Positions 48,396 to 59,770 of a DNA stretch of 64,000 bases are shown here, piece after piece. Source of the stretch: Artemia franciscana (Eukaryota > Arthropoda > Branchiopoda > Anostraca > Artemiidae); the NCBI RefSeq assembly GCF_032884065.1, contig NC_088875.1, forward strand, positions 46,927,235-46,991,234, read 5' to 3'. Below the pieces are notes generated by a model that was given only the letters and a program-made list of their open reading frames with translations, searched no databases and had not been told where the DNA came from. The position numbers were made by a program, and so were the translations under genes. Positions within the stretch are counted from its first letter, which is position 1. Every line of letters begins with the position of its first letter.

Positions 48396-51300
48396 GTAAG
48401 ACATTCTTGTTTCTTGGAGACAATCCAGTCTAAAGTTATGTAAACTGTCTTTCCTAGTGCACTGTTGTAACTCCTTAGGATTTTCCTCGAAGTGTTGGAA
48501 TTTTAGTCCTGAGTTCAGGATCTATAGAAGAATGCATAAAGTAAACATCATTTTCAATTCCTTGAAAAGGAATTATATAAAAAAGGGAACATACTAGATA
48601 CAAAAAGTATCTCCTTATTTTTTTTTAATCCCTTGACCTCTTTGCTAGTGAATGTAGGGATAGTTGTTAAATTTTAATCCATTTTCTTATGGGTTATTAT
48701 TCTTAAAAGGGCTGTGAAACGATATTCTAGTAAAGTTCCACTTTTGCCATTGGATTTTTTTATATCTAGGAAATTTGTCAGTAAATATCGGCAATTACAT
48801 AATTTTCATCACAGATCTGGTGACATTGTGGGGGGGGGGAGGGAGAAACCTAAAACTTAGAAGACACTTAAGAGTGGAGGGATCGGGATAAAACTTGGTG
48901 GGAAAAATAATCAAAAGTCTTAGATACATGATTGACATAACCGGAACGGATCCGCTCTCTTTGGGGTAGTTAAGGGGGGAGGTTAATTCTGAAAAACAGA
49001 AAAAATGAGGTATTTTTAACTTACGGACGGGCGATCGGATCTCAAGGAAATTTGATATTTAGAAGGATATCGTGTCTCAGAGCTCTTATTTTAAATCCCA
49101 ACCGGATCTGGTGACACTGAGGAGGGGAGTTGGGGGGGGAACCTAAAACTTGGAAAACACTTAGAGTAGAGGGATCGGAATGAAACTTGGTGGGAAATAT
49201 AAGTACAAGTCCTAAATACATGATTGACATAACCGGAACCGCTCTCTTTGGGGTAGCTGGGGGGGGGGGGGGTTAATTCTGAAAAAATAGAAAAAATAGG
49301 TATTTTTAACTTACGGACGGGTGATCGGATCTCGAAGAAATTTGATATTTAGAAGGATATCGTGTCTCAGCACTTTTTTTAAATCCTGAACAGATCTGGT
49401 GACGTTGGGGGGGGGGAGAGTTGGGAGGGGGAAACCTAAAACTTGGAAAACACTTAGAGTGGAGGGATCGGGTTGAAACTTGGCGGGAAAAATAAGCACA
49501 AGTCCTAGATACATGATTGAGATAACCGTAACGGATCCGCTCTCTTTGGGGTAGTTGGGGGGGGGGGGGTTAATTCTAAAGAATTAGAAAAAATGAAGTA
49601 TTTTTAACTTAAGAACGGGTTATCGGATCTCAATGAAATTTGATGTTTAGAAGGATATCGTGTCTCAGAGCTCTTATTTTAAATCCCGACCTTATCTGGT
49701 GACATTGGGGGAGGAGTTTGGAGGGGGAAACCTATAACTTGGAAAACACTTAGAGTGGAGGGATCGGGATGAAACTTGTTGGTAAAAATAAGCACAAGTC
49801 CTAGATACATGATTGACATAACCGGAACAGATCCGCTCTCTTTGGGGTAGTTGGGGCGGGAGGGTTAATTCTGAAAAATTAAAAAAATGAGGTATTTTTA
49901 ACTTAAGAACGGGTGATCGGATCTCAATGAAATTTGATATTTAGAAGGATATCGTGTCTCAAAGCTCTTATTTTAAGTCCTGACCAGATCTGGTGACATT
50001 GTGGGGAGTTTGGAGAGGGGGAACCTAAAATCATGGGAAACGCTTAGATTAGAGGGATCGGGATGAAACTTGGTGGGGAAAATAAGCAGAAGTCTTAGAT
50101 ACGTGATTTACATAATGGAACAAATCCGCTCTATTGGGGGGGGGGGGTTAACTCTGAAAAATTAGAAAAAATGACGTATTTTTAACTTACGAAGGAGTGA
50201 TCGGATCTTCATGAAACTTCATATTTAGAAGTGACTCAGATCTCTTATTTTAAATCCCAACCGGATCCAGCGTAATTGGGGAGGCGGCAGTTTAGGGGAA
50301 CCGGAAATCTTAGAAAATACTTAAAGCGGTGGTATCAGGATAAAACTGGATGGGAAGAATAAAAACCTGTCGAAGACACGTGACTGACATAATCAGACTG
50401 GATCTGCTGTCTTTGGTGGAGTAGGGGGGGGGGGGGTTAATTTTGAAAATTGAGGTATTTGTAACTTACGAAAGGGTGACCAGATCTTGATGAAATTTGA
50501 TATTTAGAAGGGTCTTGCGCTTTAAGGCTCTGACTTTAAATTCTGACCAGATCCTGTTACTTGGGGGGGGGGGAGTTGGAGGGAGAAACCGGAATTCTTT
50601 GAAAACGTGAAAATTAGGGTATTTTTATTTTACGAATAGGTGGTCGGATGTTAATGAAATTTGACATTTAGAAGGAATTTATATCTCAGAGCTCTTATTT
50701 CAAATCCCGATCCGATCTTTTGACATTGGGGGGAGTTGAAGGGGGAAATTTTGGAAAACGCTTGGAGTGGAGGAATCGGGATGAAGCTTGGTGGATAGAA
50801 TAAGCAAATGTCCTTTACACGTGATTGACGGAAGCGTACTGGATTCGCTCTCTTTGGTTGAGTTGGGGGGGGAGGTGTTCAATGATTTGGCGAGTTTGGT
50901 GCTTCTGGACGTGCTAGGACGATGAAAACGGGTAGGCGTGTCAGGGAACTGCACAAATTGACTTGATAAAGTCGTTTTCCCAGATTCTACCATCGGGGGG
51001 GGGGGGCTAAAGGGAGAGGAAAACTTAGAAAAAATTAGGTTTTTATATCATACGAGTGGGTGATCGGATCTTAATGAATTTTGATATTTAGAAGGACATC
51101 GTGACTCAGAGCTCTTATTTTAAATCCTGGCCGGCATTAAGCCTCTTATTTTCCTTTTAAATCAATCTATTGATTTATAGAATTTTGCTAGAGCTCATGC
51201 CATATGATCTCTTGGCTCTTAGCTCTTCTTGCCTCGTCACAAGTGCCATACGAGCTCTTAGCTCTTGTTTCAGCTTCGCCAGTTTTCACTAAATTCATTT

Positions 51301-51699
51301 GTTCATTCATATATATTTTTTTAGAGACCAGTCAAGACTGGGACAATACCCGTGTCTGTAGCTCCAAAGGTTCCTGATATAATTTCGTTTTATACAATAA
51401 AGAAGTTTTTAAGTTGCCTATTGCAATTAAAAAAAAAGTCTGTCTCAATATGTCAATAATAAAAGATTCCTCATTTTTGACCAAATCAGTGTTATTTTCA
51501 ATTGCTTGTGGAGTCATAATAGGGTTAGATACATCCTTTCGGTTTTTAAATGACGATAAGTATACTAGCTGCATTTCAAGTATGTCTCTCATGTCTAAAA
51601 AGAAAAAAATTGCTTCACATTTATAAAAACACATTCATATAATAAGATACAATCTAATACCCCTTTAGCTCCTTTTTACGAATCGTTTTTCAATTTTAG
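48396..51699 (+). other. Intron 2 of the VLIG-like gene
   Basis: A gtaaga donor and a pyrimidine-rich acceptor flank 3304 bp, most of it one block of ~290-bp satellite units in reverse orientation (48809-51268). The 51300-51690 stretch is open in short frames on both strands but shows no family resemblance, and it is not needed to join exons 2 and 3 in phase. Confidence 0.8.
48809..51268 (-). repeat. Satellite-like element (Sat), copy 3, within intron 2
   Basis: Inverted units repeat every 291-297 bp (acttacggacgggtgatcgg and variants near 49019, 49310, 49607 and 49900). The distal end, ccatacgagctcttagctct (51244-51263), corresponds to the left end of copy 1. G-runs of 8-13 mark each unit. 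It is transcribed as part of the GTPase gene's intron. Confidence 0.85.
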
Positions 51700-51862
51700 A
51701 AAAGAAAAAATGGATCGACCGTGCAGTGCTGTACCTTATAGAGTCCCTCATCGGTTGTGGCACCTGTTGTCCTTTTTGTGGAGCTCCGTGCAGCCTAAGC
51801 TCAAGCCAACATGATGAGCACTCCACCAATTTTCATCGGCCCCAAGTCATTGTTGGATACAG
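51700..51862 (+). CDS. VLIG-like GTPase, exon 3 (Cys-rich CPFC segment)
   Basis: The exon starts after the acceptor tttttcaattttag. Its first two bases complete the Glu codon begun by exon 2, then it encodes residues 1652-1704. It includes LIESLIGC and CCPFCGAPC (about 1666-1681), followed by a His-rich stretch ending FHRPQVIVGY. In VLIG proteins the same order occurs: a LIGC-type helix, CPFC..C, then a His/Arg stretch ending in GYR. This suggests a small metal-binding or disulphide-bearing module just before the C-terminal segment. It ends at donor ACAG/gtacgc in phase 2. No other frame through this stretch gives a sensible product. Confidence 0.85.
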
Positions 51863-51949
51863 GTACGCTTCTTTCTGTAGTATGAAGGGAGGGGAAGGAA
51901 GGGTGTTTCCTTCATTTACCTCAAACAAAGTAAGGCAAAAATATTAGTA

Positions 51950-52405
51950 ACCGTAGTTGGAGGATTTGCAGCAGGAGTACTGCGACTAAGAATACTCAAA
52001 AGGCTAGGCATAACAACGGCCAAGAGTAGTAGGTGTCCAATAGGTGTCCTGTTGGAAGTTTTATTTTGCATTTTCGTATTTCTGCAGCCAAAAAGGAGGG
52101 GGTGGAACGGTATTTACCTAAAATAAAATAGGGCTAACATATAAATAATCCTGGTAGAAGGATTTGCGGAAGGAACACTGCGACTAAGAATGCTCTTAAG
52201 GCTAGGCATAGCAACGACCAAGAGTAGTAACACCAGTAGGTGTCCTGGTGGAAGTTTTATTTTGCATTTTCGTATTTCTGCAGCCAAAAAGGAGGGGGAG
52301 GAACGGTATTTACCTCAAATAAAATAAGGCTAACATATAAATAATCCTGGTAGAAGGATTTGCGGAAGGAACACTGCGACTGAGAATACTCCTATGACTA
52401 GGTTC
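51950..52405 (+). repeat. 196-bp tandem repeat in intron 3
   Basis: gcattttcgtatttctgcag occurs at 52068 and 52264, with aaggatttgcggaaggaaca and ggctaacatataaataatcc in step. There are about 2.3 units, nearly identical. Confidence 0.85.
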
Positions 52406-52920
52406 GGTTTGTGTATAGTTGTACGTCTGCTAAAACACACGAGGTTTAGCTGACGTATTGATAATCACATTAAGAGTAGTAGCACCAGTAGAAGTCACGT
52501 TGAGAATTTTTTTTTTGGGGGGGGGGGATAAACGTATTTTTGCACATGCTCAAACGTTTATCTGAGAATTTTTTTTATAGCATTGTTCGTATTAAAGCGC
52601 CAGTTTGAAATATTATTTTCTTTATCTTAGAAGCATTCATAGAGAATATTATATTGTATACCTCCCACTGTATTACCGTAAAACCAGTTGTAGGAGCGGT
52701 GATGTTATTTGTAGTAATATTATAGTAGCAATATTTTTTGTTGTAGTTTTCGTAGTAGTAGTAGACTCAATAGACTATTTCAATATGCCCCCTATTTAAT
52801 GATTGAGGAACTTCCTATCAAAAACGAACTGCATCTGCTGGATAGCCTGATGTCTCAGGAAATGACCCACGAGTTTTACTAATCCAGCTGCACTACTCTA
52901 ACTCCAATAATGGATTAGAG

Positions 52921-52923
<3 letters not shown>

Positions 52924-53015
<92 letters not shown>
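52924..53015. repeat. (TA)n microsatellite in intron 3
   Basis: A TA run of about 74 bp, then imperfect TA with GTA interruptions. Confidence 0.93.
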
Positions 53016-53016
<1 letters not shown>

Positions 53017-53640
53017 AATCCGAGTAGCTATTATACCAACGGAAATGCATTATTCTAACTCCAATGTAGAAACCTTATCTTCCTTAAACTGGAAAATACT
53101 ACTACCATGGGTTAATTTTTATGCACTGTTTTATTACCGCAAGAACCGTAATTGTAATACATGGACATTCAAATGAAGAAGGTTGAATTGTATTTTTTTT
53201 ATTTATTTTTTTATTCAGAAAGACTCCGTCTTTTCCCAAAATGAATATGTGGAAAGAATAATAAAAAATGGCTTTACTCGGTGGTAGCAGGCCCAACAAA
53301 GAAGAACTAATGAATGTGATATTATAGAGTAAATTACTACCGCTATTAGAATTACCATTACTAGAAGCAGTCCTGGTCGGAGTATTCCTACCTTCAGGAG
53401 TAGTAGCAGTAGTAGTATACAAACTAAACATCCTTGTATTATTCTAGTCTAGACAATATCTAACATGTCGACCTTTCTTCTAAGATGGATCTATGAATCA
53501 GTTTTGAAATGAGTCATTTGTATAATTTGATTCCTTCCCCCTAGGGTCGAAATTATCAGGTCGTTTAGGGGAAGTATTCCTATTGGTTTTTCAACTACTT
53601 TGATTAAAATGGTCAATTGGGAATTTTAAGTGATGGCTTG

Positions 53641-53880
53641 GTCCTTTAGTGGCGCAGTGGGTTTGACTTCAGGTGGTAATAAAGAACCCAGAGTTTGAAT
53701 TCAGCTGCTGCAACATACTTCATGGCTGAGGTAAGGACCTTAGCAGTCAAGAAGCGTCGTTAATCCAATGCACACAACTGATGGCTTGTGATATTACGGG
53801 AGCACAAAGGGCACACAGTGGGGGCCAGATTCCCACCGATCTGTCTTGTTGCTTAAAAAGAGCATAATTTCCCATCTTTC
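53641..53880 (+). mobile_element. tRNA-derived SINE, degenerate
   Basis: TGGCGCAGTGG (53650-53660) fits a Pol III A box, and gagtttgaattc about 40 bp downstream is a decayed B box. The unrelated body continues to a T-rich end near 53880. Family not identified. Confidence 0.5.
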
Positions 53881-53979
53881 CTTTTGTTTTCTAAGTACTT
53901 GTCCTGATCTGACACTTTTACGGAAAACGATGACAATTAGTTAGTTTAAATATTCGGAACAATACCAGTTTTACCAGTT

Positions 53980-54264
53980 TTGTCTGAGAGGACGCGGGTT
54001 CGAATCCCGGTGTACCCAATTCTTCAGTTTGGGACGGAGGTCAGTGGCGTGACTCTGTAAGCTTAGCCAGAGTCAACCCAGCTCTAAATGGGTACCTGGA
54101 GAAACCTGGGGAAGGTAAACAGGAAGGGTGTGCGAAAGCACAAGATGGCTGGCCCCCAACCCCCCATTGCACTTCCTGGCTGAAGGGCCAAGAAACGGAG
54201 ATCAGCACCGCCGGTACGGACCGTAAAGTCTAATGCCGTATCCTTTACCTTTACCTTTTTACCC
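53980..54264 (+). mobile_element. tRNA-derived SINE with (CCTTTA)n tail
   Basis: A perfect B box GGTTCGAATCC (53997-54007) sits in a T-arm-like context (gcgggttcgaatcccggtgt). The body contains aacctggggaaggtaaacag and acttcctggctgaagggcca, and the end is cctttacctttaccttt. I know very similar dispersed sequences from invertebrate genomes. The A box and 5' end look truncated. Confidence 0.75.
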
Positions 54265-56350
54265 CAATCAGAGTGGGGTTGGCTAATTAATCCATTTTCT
54301 TGATCATAAAATATCAACTTGAAAACAGCAGTATTAACTGTTCGTTTATTAACATAATGTTTGAAGCCAATCATTCCAGAACATTCATAACACGAGTTGA
54401 AATAAGAAGTGCTGGAAGCACTCGCAGTCTGTTGCTCTAATTATCATGTGTAAATTGTTGCCCACATGACAGCTTGTAAAGAGATGGATTCTTGTGGTAA
54501 ATCTGTAATATTAGATTTACTTTTTTGTAGGAATGAAGTATTCGCACACTGATCTTACGCTAAAATTTCCCCCTTAATCTGAAAAAGTAGATAAGCAAGT
54601 GGGTTAATTGGAATGACTCAATGCTAAAATACATTCAACTATTGCAACAAACGAAGTATTTATGGCACAGATATAGTGTGCCTGAAACCTCCACATATAT
54701 TTAGGAAGAGCAATCTGCCGATTACGCTGAAGAATTTTTGGCATACATTGAAATCTATTGTCAACTGCTGAAAAAGACCGTTTAGTAAGACAGCGTTGAT
54801 GCGCAAGACCTTTGTTATGGGAGTAACTCAGAAAAATGTGGTTTGAGTCTTAGGAAAGTATGCACGTAATAGCATAAAAAAATTGATACATATCAGATAA
54901 ATAATAATTCATATTTTATAAATAATGTTACGTATAATAAACAGGGATAAGGAAGTAGTGGCGAATCGTATATTTGTGATTAACTCGTTATCGTGTATTT
55001 GCAATTAACTCGTTATAGCTTGGTCGTTTATGTGAAGGGGCTATTTTACATATTGATCTTCTTTTCTACAATTTCTCTTTTACTTCTTTTCTTTTCTACA
55101 ATTTCTCTCCAAATTTGAAGATACTACACTCTTTTTCCAGTTCACTAAACTATAAAAACCTAAAAGTCGCATTCATTATTGAAATCAGTGCTCTTTTTTT
55201 TTCAATGTTTTCTTGTTTTTTCTTACAGTGAAATGAATTATTTTTGTATCTTTCAGTTATTTAGCCATTAATATTTGAAGTAGTTGCTTTTGCAACATAA
55301 TATTTATATTGTAGCTAGCCCAACCGTCATGCGTTTCTCTGGTACCAGAAGAGAGGAAATTTCCTCCACCTGAACCCCCTCCTCCTGCAAAAAACTCCCA
55401 TTCGCGGAAAATTGTCGGAGCCAAAAATCAGTCGGGGTATCTTATCGACCAAGTGGTTCTAGAATGTCGCGAGAGGGCTCATTCTAACGGAAATTAAAAG
55501 TTCTAGTGCCCTTTTAAGTAACCGAAAAAATTGGAGGGCACCTATGCCCCCTCCCACGCTCATTTTTTTCCCGAAGTCAACGAAACAGAATTTTGAGATA
55601 GCCATTTTGTTCAGCATAGTCGAAAAACATAATAATTATGTCTTTGGGGTTGACTTATTCCCCCACAGTCCCCAGGGGATGAGCTGCAAGTTACAAACTT
55701 TGACCAGTGTTTACATACAGTAATGATTATTTGGAAGTGTACAGACCTTTTCAGGGGGATTTTGTGGTTGGGGGGTTGAGGGGAGGTGGCTACGCGGGAG
55801 GATCTTCCCTTGGAGGAATTTGTCATGGGAGAAGAGAAATTGCATGAAGGGGGCGCAGGATTTTCTAGCATTATAAAAAAAAAACAATGAAAAAATAAAT
55901 ATGAAAAAGTTTTTCAACTGAAAGTAAGTATCAGCATTAAAACATAAAACGAACAGAGATTATTACGCATATGGCAGGGTTCATCTCTTTCGAAATACCT
56001 CGCTCTTTACGCTAAAGTATCTTAAGTAATTTCAACTATTTATTATACAGCCTTTGTGACTCAGGGGTCAATCTTAAAGAATTGGGACAAAATTAAAGCT
56101 TCAGAGTAAAGAGTGAGGTATTAACGAGGGGGCAAACCCCCTCATATACATAATAAAAATATACGAATATAAAAGTTCGTTACGTAAGTTAATTTGTAAG
56201 TTATGTATATCTTTTACTAATAAAAACGTTCGTTAAGAATTAAAAATTCTAATTGCCTTTTTAAGTAACTGAAAAATTGGAGGGCAACTATGTCTCCACT
56301 CCCACTCCTTTTCTCAAAATCGTCTGATCAAAACTAAGAGAAAGCCATTT

Positions 56351-56353
<3 letters not shown>

Positions 56354-56406
<53 letters not shown>
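56354..56406 (+). repeat. Run of 53 A residues
   Basis: This sits inside the R1 copy where other copies have a short interrupted A-rich stretch (22150-22160), so it is an expansion, or a sequencing or assembly effect. Confidence 0.9.
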
Positions 56407-56408
<2 letters not shown>

Positions 56409-56473
56409 GGAAATTTCATTTTAATTATTCATTTGCGGAGAGCCAAAAAAACATGCATTAATTCAAAAATGTT

Positions 56474-56643
56474 CAGAAATTACTCCGTTTATGAAAGAGG
56501 ATGTTCCTGCCTCAACGTCCCGCTCTTTACACTAAAGTTATTTACTGTAATAAAGTAGAATTGAGAGAAAGAGTAAAACTTTAGCGTAAAGAGCGGGACG
56601 TTGAGGGAGGGAACAGCCCCTTTCATACACGGAGTAATTTCTG
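56474..56643. repeat. R1 foldback: inverted arms of about 66 bp
   Basis: Arm one (cagaaattactccg... to actaaagtt) and arm two (aaactttagcg... to gtaatttctg) are complementary over about 66 bp with few mismatches, around a 36-bp loop. Confidence 0.8.
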
Positions 56644-57056
56644 TTCGTTTTAAGTTTTAATGTCGCTCCTTACTTTCAGTTAAAAAACTTGTTTTTTTTT
56701 GTTATAATTAATAACTAATTAATAATTAATAATTTATAATTATATATTATACTAATTAATAATAATAATTAATAATTAATAATTTATAATTAATAACTAA
56801 TGCCACAAACAAGGGTTTCCTAATGGGTTTGAATGAGGCAGAACCGGTTATACAGGTTCTCTATTTCCGCCATTCTTTGTAGATGCTTGATTGCTGCTTA
56901 CCTGCTCAAGCATTGCAGTGCTTTTCTTTATTATCTAGGATCCATTCAGGCAATAATTCTAAAGAAAGATTGCACTTAGCCTCAGCCCTACACATGCGTG
57001 GTAGATTTCTTTAAGATGAAAGTTGTAGGCTATATTCATGAAATTTTTTATTGCAG

Positions 57057-57396
57057 CTATGAGGGATCCAATGACGCCATGATTGAAAATTGCCCAGCCT
57101 ATCTTGCAAAAGGAACGTCGTTTCGAAACCAAGACTCTCGATGGCAATTTGTTTCTTACAAGGATTATAAAACTATATACCCAAACTGGAACATTATGCC
57201 TAGTCTCAGCATAGAATCTGGTATTTTCTGGAAGTGGGTCCTTGTCGAAAAGGCTTGTGAATTCGAACTCTACTATGGATTTAATTCAAATAGTATCCCA
57301 ACAGAGTGGCGAGACATTACATGGGAATCGGTGGAGAGAGACTTCGAGTCCCAACTACAAAAAATTGGTGAAGATGAAGGCGAAGAAAGTGAATAA
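57057..57396 (+). CDS. VLIG-like GTPase, exon 4 (C-terminal exon and stop)
   Basis: The exon follows acceptor tttttattgcag. Its first base joins the AG left by exon 3 to make Ser1705, and it runs to a TAA at 57394-57396, giving residues 1706-1817. It contains YKDYKTIYPNWNI and then a WKW motif and a Trp/Glu-rich tail, all in the order of the VLIG C terminus (YKDY..IYPdWnI...WKW). The final residues are acidic (EDEGEESE). An ATTAAA signal follows 14 bp downstream. The open frame continues upstream of 57057 but loses family resemblance there, which fits the acceptor choice. Confidence 0.87.
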
Positions 57397-57409
57397 TTTT
57401 TCATTTCAT

Positions 57410-57415
57410 ATTAAA
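57410..57415 (+). promoter_or_regulatory. Candidate polyadenylation signal of the VLIG-like gene
   Basis: ATTAAA, the commonest variant of the animal AATAAA signal, lies 14 bp after the stop codon, and T/GT-rich sequence follows. The position is unusually close to the stop, giving a very short 3' untranslated region. A later signal is possible. Confidence 0.35.
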
Positions 57416-57548
57416 ATGTTTAGTCAGTGAAAAACCTAATGATTTGCCAATTCTTACCAAAGACTTTAGAATGCTAAATACCGAATGCCGCTTTTTCAAG
57501 TAGTCACCGTTGGTATTTTTTTTATGGAGGAGTTTATACCTTATACAC

Positions 57549-57886
57549 AGTGGCGTAATTTCGTCAAAATCAGGTAGGGGGGAGGCAATTTGGAGTCAAT
57601 TTTCCCAAATCAAGTGAATATTACAGTAAAAAACAACAACAAAAAACAAGCCATTTGGTACTATAAATGTACTATTTAGTAATATAAAGGTACTTTATAG
57701 TACTATAAAGGTAAATATGTACAAAAAACTGATCTCTTTCTGTTGATGCTTGAATTATGTAGGTTTGTCTTAGTATTGACAAGAGTTTAGAAGAAACTAA
57801 ATTTCAGCTGGGGGAGCAAACTGGGATCGGCGGGGGGGGGGGGGGGGTAGTTGCCCACTACCGCGACATAAAAATTATGCCCCTGC
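57549..57886 (+). mobile_element. R2 short terminal-inverted-repeat element, copy 3
   Basis: Bounded by gtggcgtaatttcg and aaaattatgcccctgc, about 338 bp, same internal order as copies 1 and 2, with a 16-G run near 57832. It begins about 150 bp after the GTPase stop codon. Confidence 0.7.
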
Positions 57887-57889
57887 TTA

Positions 57890-58930
57890 TATATAATCTG
57901 AAAAGGAGAAATACCTTAGGATACCTGTATAGCCAATCATGCTAAGTTTAATCACGGGAAATATAAACCATCTCAGGCTTCTCATTGTATTTTAATCTAC
58001 AGTTGGAGATATAACGTTTTCTTCTTTCTATATTTTCCTCCCAAGTATAAAAGGGGGATCATTCTGAAATCAAAATCCATGTTCAGCGTTTATTCACGGT
58101 TATGAGTCAGACTAATATTATTCCTGGTTTATAGATTTACTAAATAAGAAAAATTTGAGTCTAAATTACGAATATAGTCACAACGGGACAAGTAAAATAA
58201 TCTAACATAGATTGATGCACGTCACTCAGTTTTATTTGTTTACATTAACCAAGGTTTTTTAGACGTCAAATTTGTAGGCTATGCCTCAATTATCTGTTAG
58301 AGGAGAAATAGAGGCTTCAAGTGTATTCACCGCTGGTTTTGACTGTATAAAGGCATCTCTTTACCAGGCTAAGGCTCAAAGTTCATCTGGGCTAGACATT
58401 GTATCATGTCCTTTTTGAACTTGTTTGCACTTCCTTTGATATCCTAATCTGAATTGTCTAAACCCTTGCTGATTTTGGGCAAAGGGCAATTTTGTGCTCT
58501 TTTTTAACTGTAAGGTTATTGTTTATGGTATTTCGGTTTCATTTCATTCTCAGGTCTATAGGTGAGCTTTTGTGCTTGATTTCATTATTTTATATCTGAA
58601 ATTTAAATATTCAAGGTCATTTAGGATATGTTACGTCATAACCCCTTTTTGAACCTTTTTGCGATCAGTGTTAAACTTTTGTTTATTGTATACTTTCTAT
58701 TCTTTAATATGTATGCAACCTTCTGTTTGTAGCTCTTTTTGTCAGTGATATTCATAATTCGTTGTATCAGACTTTGTTTCTTTGCGCGCTCAATCGTTTA
58801 GTTTCCTGTATCTGATTTATATCTTAAAACAAGTAAAATTCTGATATTATCTATATTGATGTATATCTTCCTTTCTTAAATGCAAAAATAGTCAAAAATT
58901 TGAACATCTTTTTCAAAATTGTTCTTATCT
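57890..58930. other. No gene seen
   Basis: AT-rich unique sequence with no recognised repeat and no long open frame. Confidence 0.4.
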
Positions 58931-58934
58931 TATC

Positions 58935-59770
58935 TAGATAGAGGTTTTCTTGTGTAAAAAAAATCATTAAAAGCAGTAAAAAAAGACGAACCTTTTTTCT
59001 GTGTTCTCACTCAACTGTAACGTAAGTGTTGTGTAAAATACTCCTTTTGAGTTACAAACTGCCTAGATGCTTTCCCCTTTTTGATGTTTTCCCTTTTTAA
59101 CGAATATTTTCCTCTCTTGTTTCATGATTTTTAATTTAGTTTAATTTTGCAGTTTGCGGAAACCCCAACTCAAATCTAAAATGCCAAGTAAATCTCAGTT
59201 AACGAATAACTAAATCAGATTCCTTAGTGTTTAGTTTTTTTTATTACTCTAGAGACTGTTGATAACTTTTTTTTTTTTTTTAGACTAGGCGAAATGTGTT
59301 TTTATTGCCTTTGAAGGTAAATGCTTTTTTCTGTTTTCAATCTATTCTTGGCATTTCGTTTTTGTTAGTTTCATAGGTGCATTAAAACACATAAAAAAGA
59401 CAAAACATATTTCTGTGTTCTTGCTCACCTGTAACATGTGTGTTGTGTAAAATACTGCCTTTTTAGTTACCTCAGACAAACTGACTAGCAGCATATTTTC
59501 CCTTTTTAAATTGCTTGGAAAGTTCCCGTCTCCCCTTATTTTTCTCCCTTGTTTGTTCATTTATGTATATATGGGGGACAGTTTCCTCTCCCCACTTCTT
59601 TCAGAATTTTATTTTTCTTGCAAGTCGTAGAAACCCCATTGAAAACCAATCTAAAACCTGAAGTAAATCTCAATAAACGAAAAACTAAATGAGCTTCCTT
59701 AGTGTTCAGTTTTATCAATATTATATCAGTTTTATTGCCTTTGGAGGTAATTTTTTCTGTTTTTAACCTA
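58935..59770 (+). repeat. Diverged tandem duplication of about 430 bp
   Basis: tttctgtgttct(c/t)(a/g)ctcacctgtaac-like, gttgtgtaaaatact, gaaacccca, aagtaaatctca and ttttattgcctttg(a/g)aggt recur in the same order. The last is at 59300 and 59728, 428 bp apart. Divergence is roughly 20%. Confidence 0.7.

Larger units (their letters stand above)
55360..56705 (+). repeat. R1 foldback element in intron 3
   Basis: A forward copy lacking the left third: gagagggctcattctaacgg, ccccacagtccccagggg, a first inverted-repeat section, an A-run, then a full second foldback (arms 56474-56539 and 56576-56643). Frames on the minus strand at 55611-55917 are repeat artefacts. Confidence 0.75.
51863..57056 (+). 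other. Intron 3 of the VLIG-like gene
   Basis: The intron is 5194 bp, phase 2, gtacgc...ttgcag. It contains a 196-bp tandem repeat (about 51950-52405), a (TA)n tract (52924-53015), GTA-rich triplet patches, two tRNA-derived SINEs (53641-53880 and about 53980-54264) and an R1 foldback copy (about 55360-56705) followed by very AT-rich sequence. Confidence 0.75.
38894..57396 (+). other. Four-exon very large GTPase gene (VLIG/GVIN/URGCP-like), whole gene model
   Basis: The coding sequence is the join of 38894-38989, 43541-48395, 51700-51862 and 57057-57396: 5454 nt, 1817 residues plus stop. I built the model from donor and acceptor sites, reading phase and family resemblance of each exon. The junctions are phase 0 (AAG/gtaatc to tttag/GAT), phase 1 (ACA G/gtaaga to ttttag/AA, making Glu) and phase 2 (AG/gtacgc to ttgcag/C, making Ser). 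Exons 2, 3 and 4 each resemble a successive part of the VLIG family, in the right order. Family members are large cytosolic or nuclear GTPases of the dynamin-like superfamily; the vertebrate ones are induced by interferon. Known vertebrate VLIGs are longer (about 2400 residues). The introns are 4551, 3304 and 5194 bp and full of repeats. Extra small exons or 5' untranslated exons cannot be excluded. Confidence 0.85.

Noticed and set aside
43732..48423. Minus-strand open frames of 60-118 residues across exon 2
   Set aside because: They are shadows of the + strand coding frame without their own family match.
48396..48433. Natural end of the GTPase frame at 48433
   Set aside because: A strong donor (ACAG/gtaaga) at 48395-48396 joins in phase to an exon with the family's next module; the 12 read-through residues have no family resemblance.
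51326..51634. Extra exon in intron 2 after ttttttag at 51325
   Set aside because: The phase-compatible frame stops after about 17 codons and no frame resembles the family; exons 2 and 3 already join in phase.
53997..54007. Functional tRNA gene around the perfect B box
   Set aside because: No acceptor stem or A box can be folded upstream, and the downstream body and tail mark a SINE.
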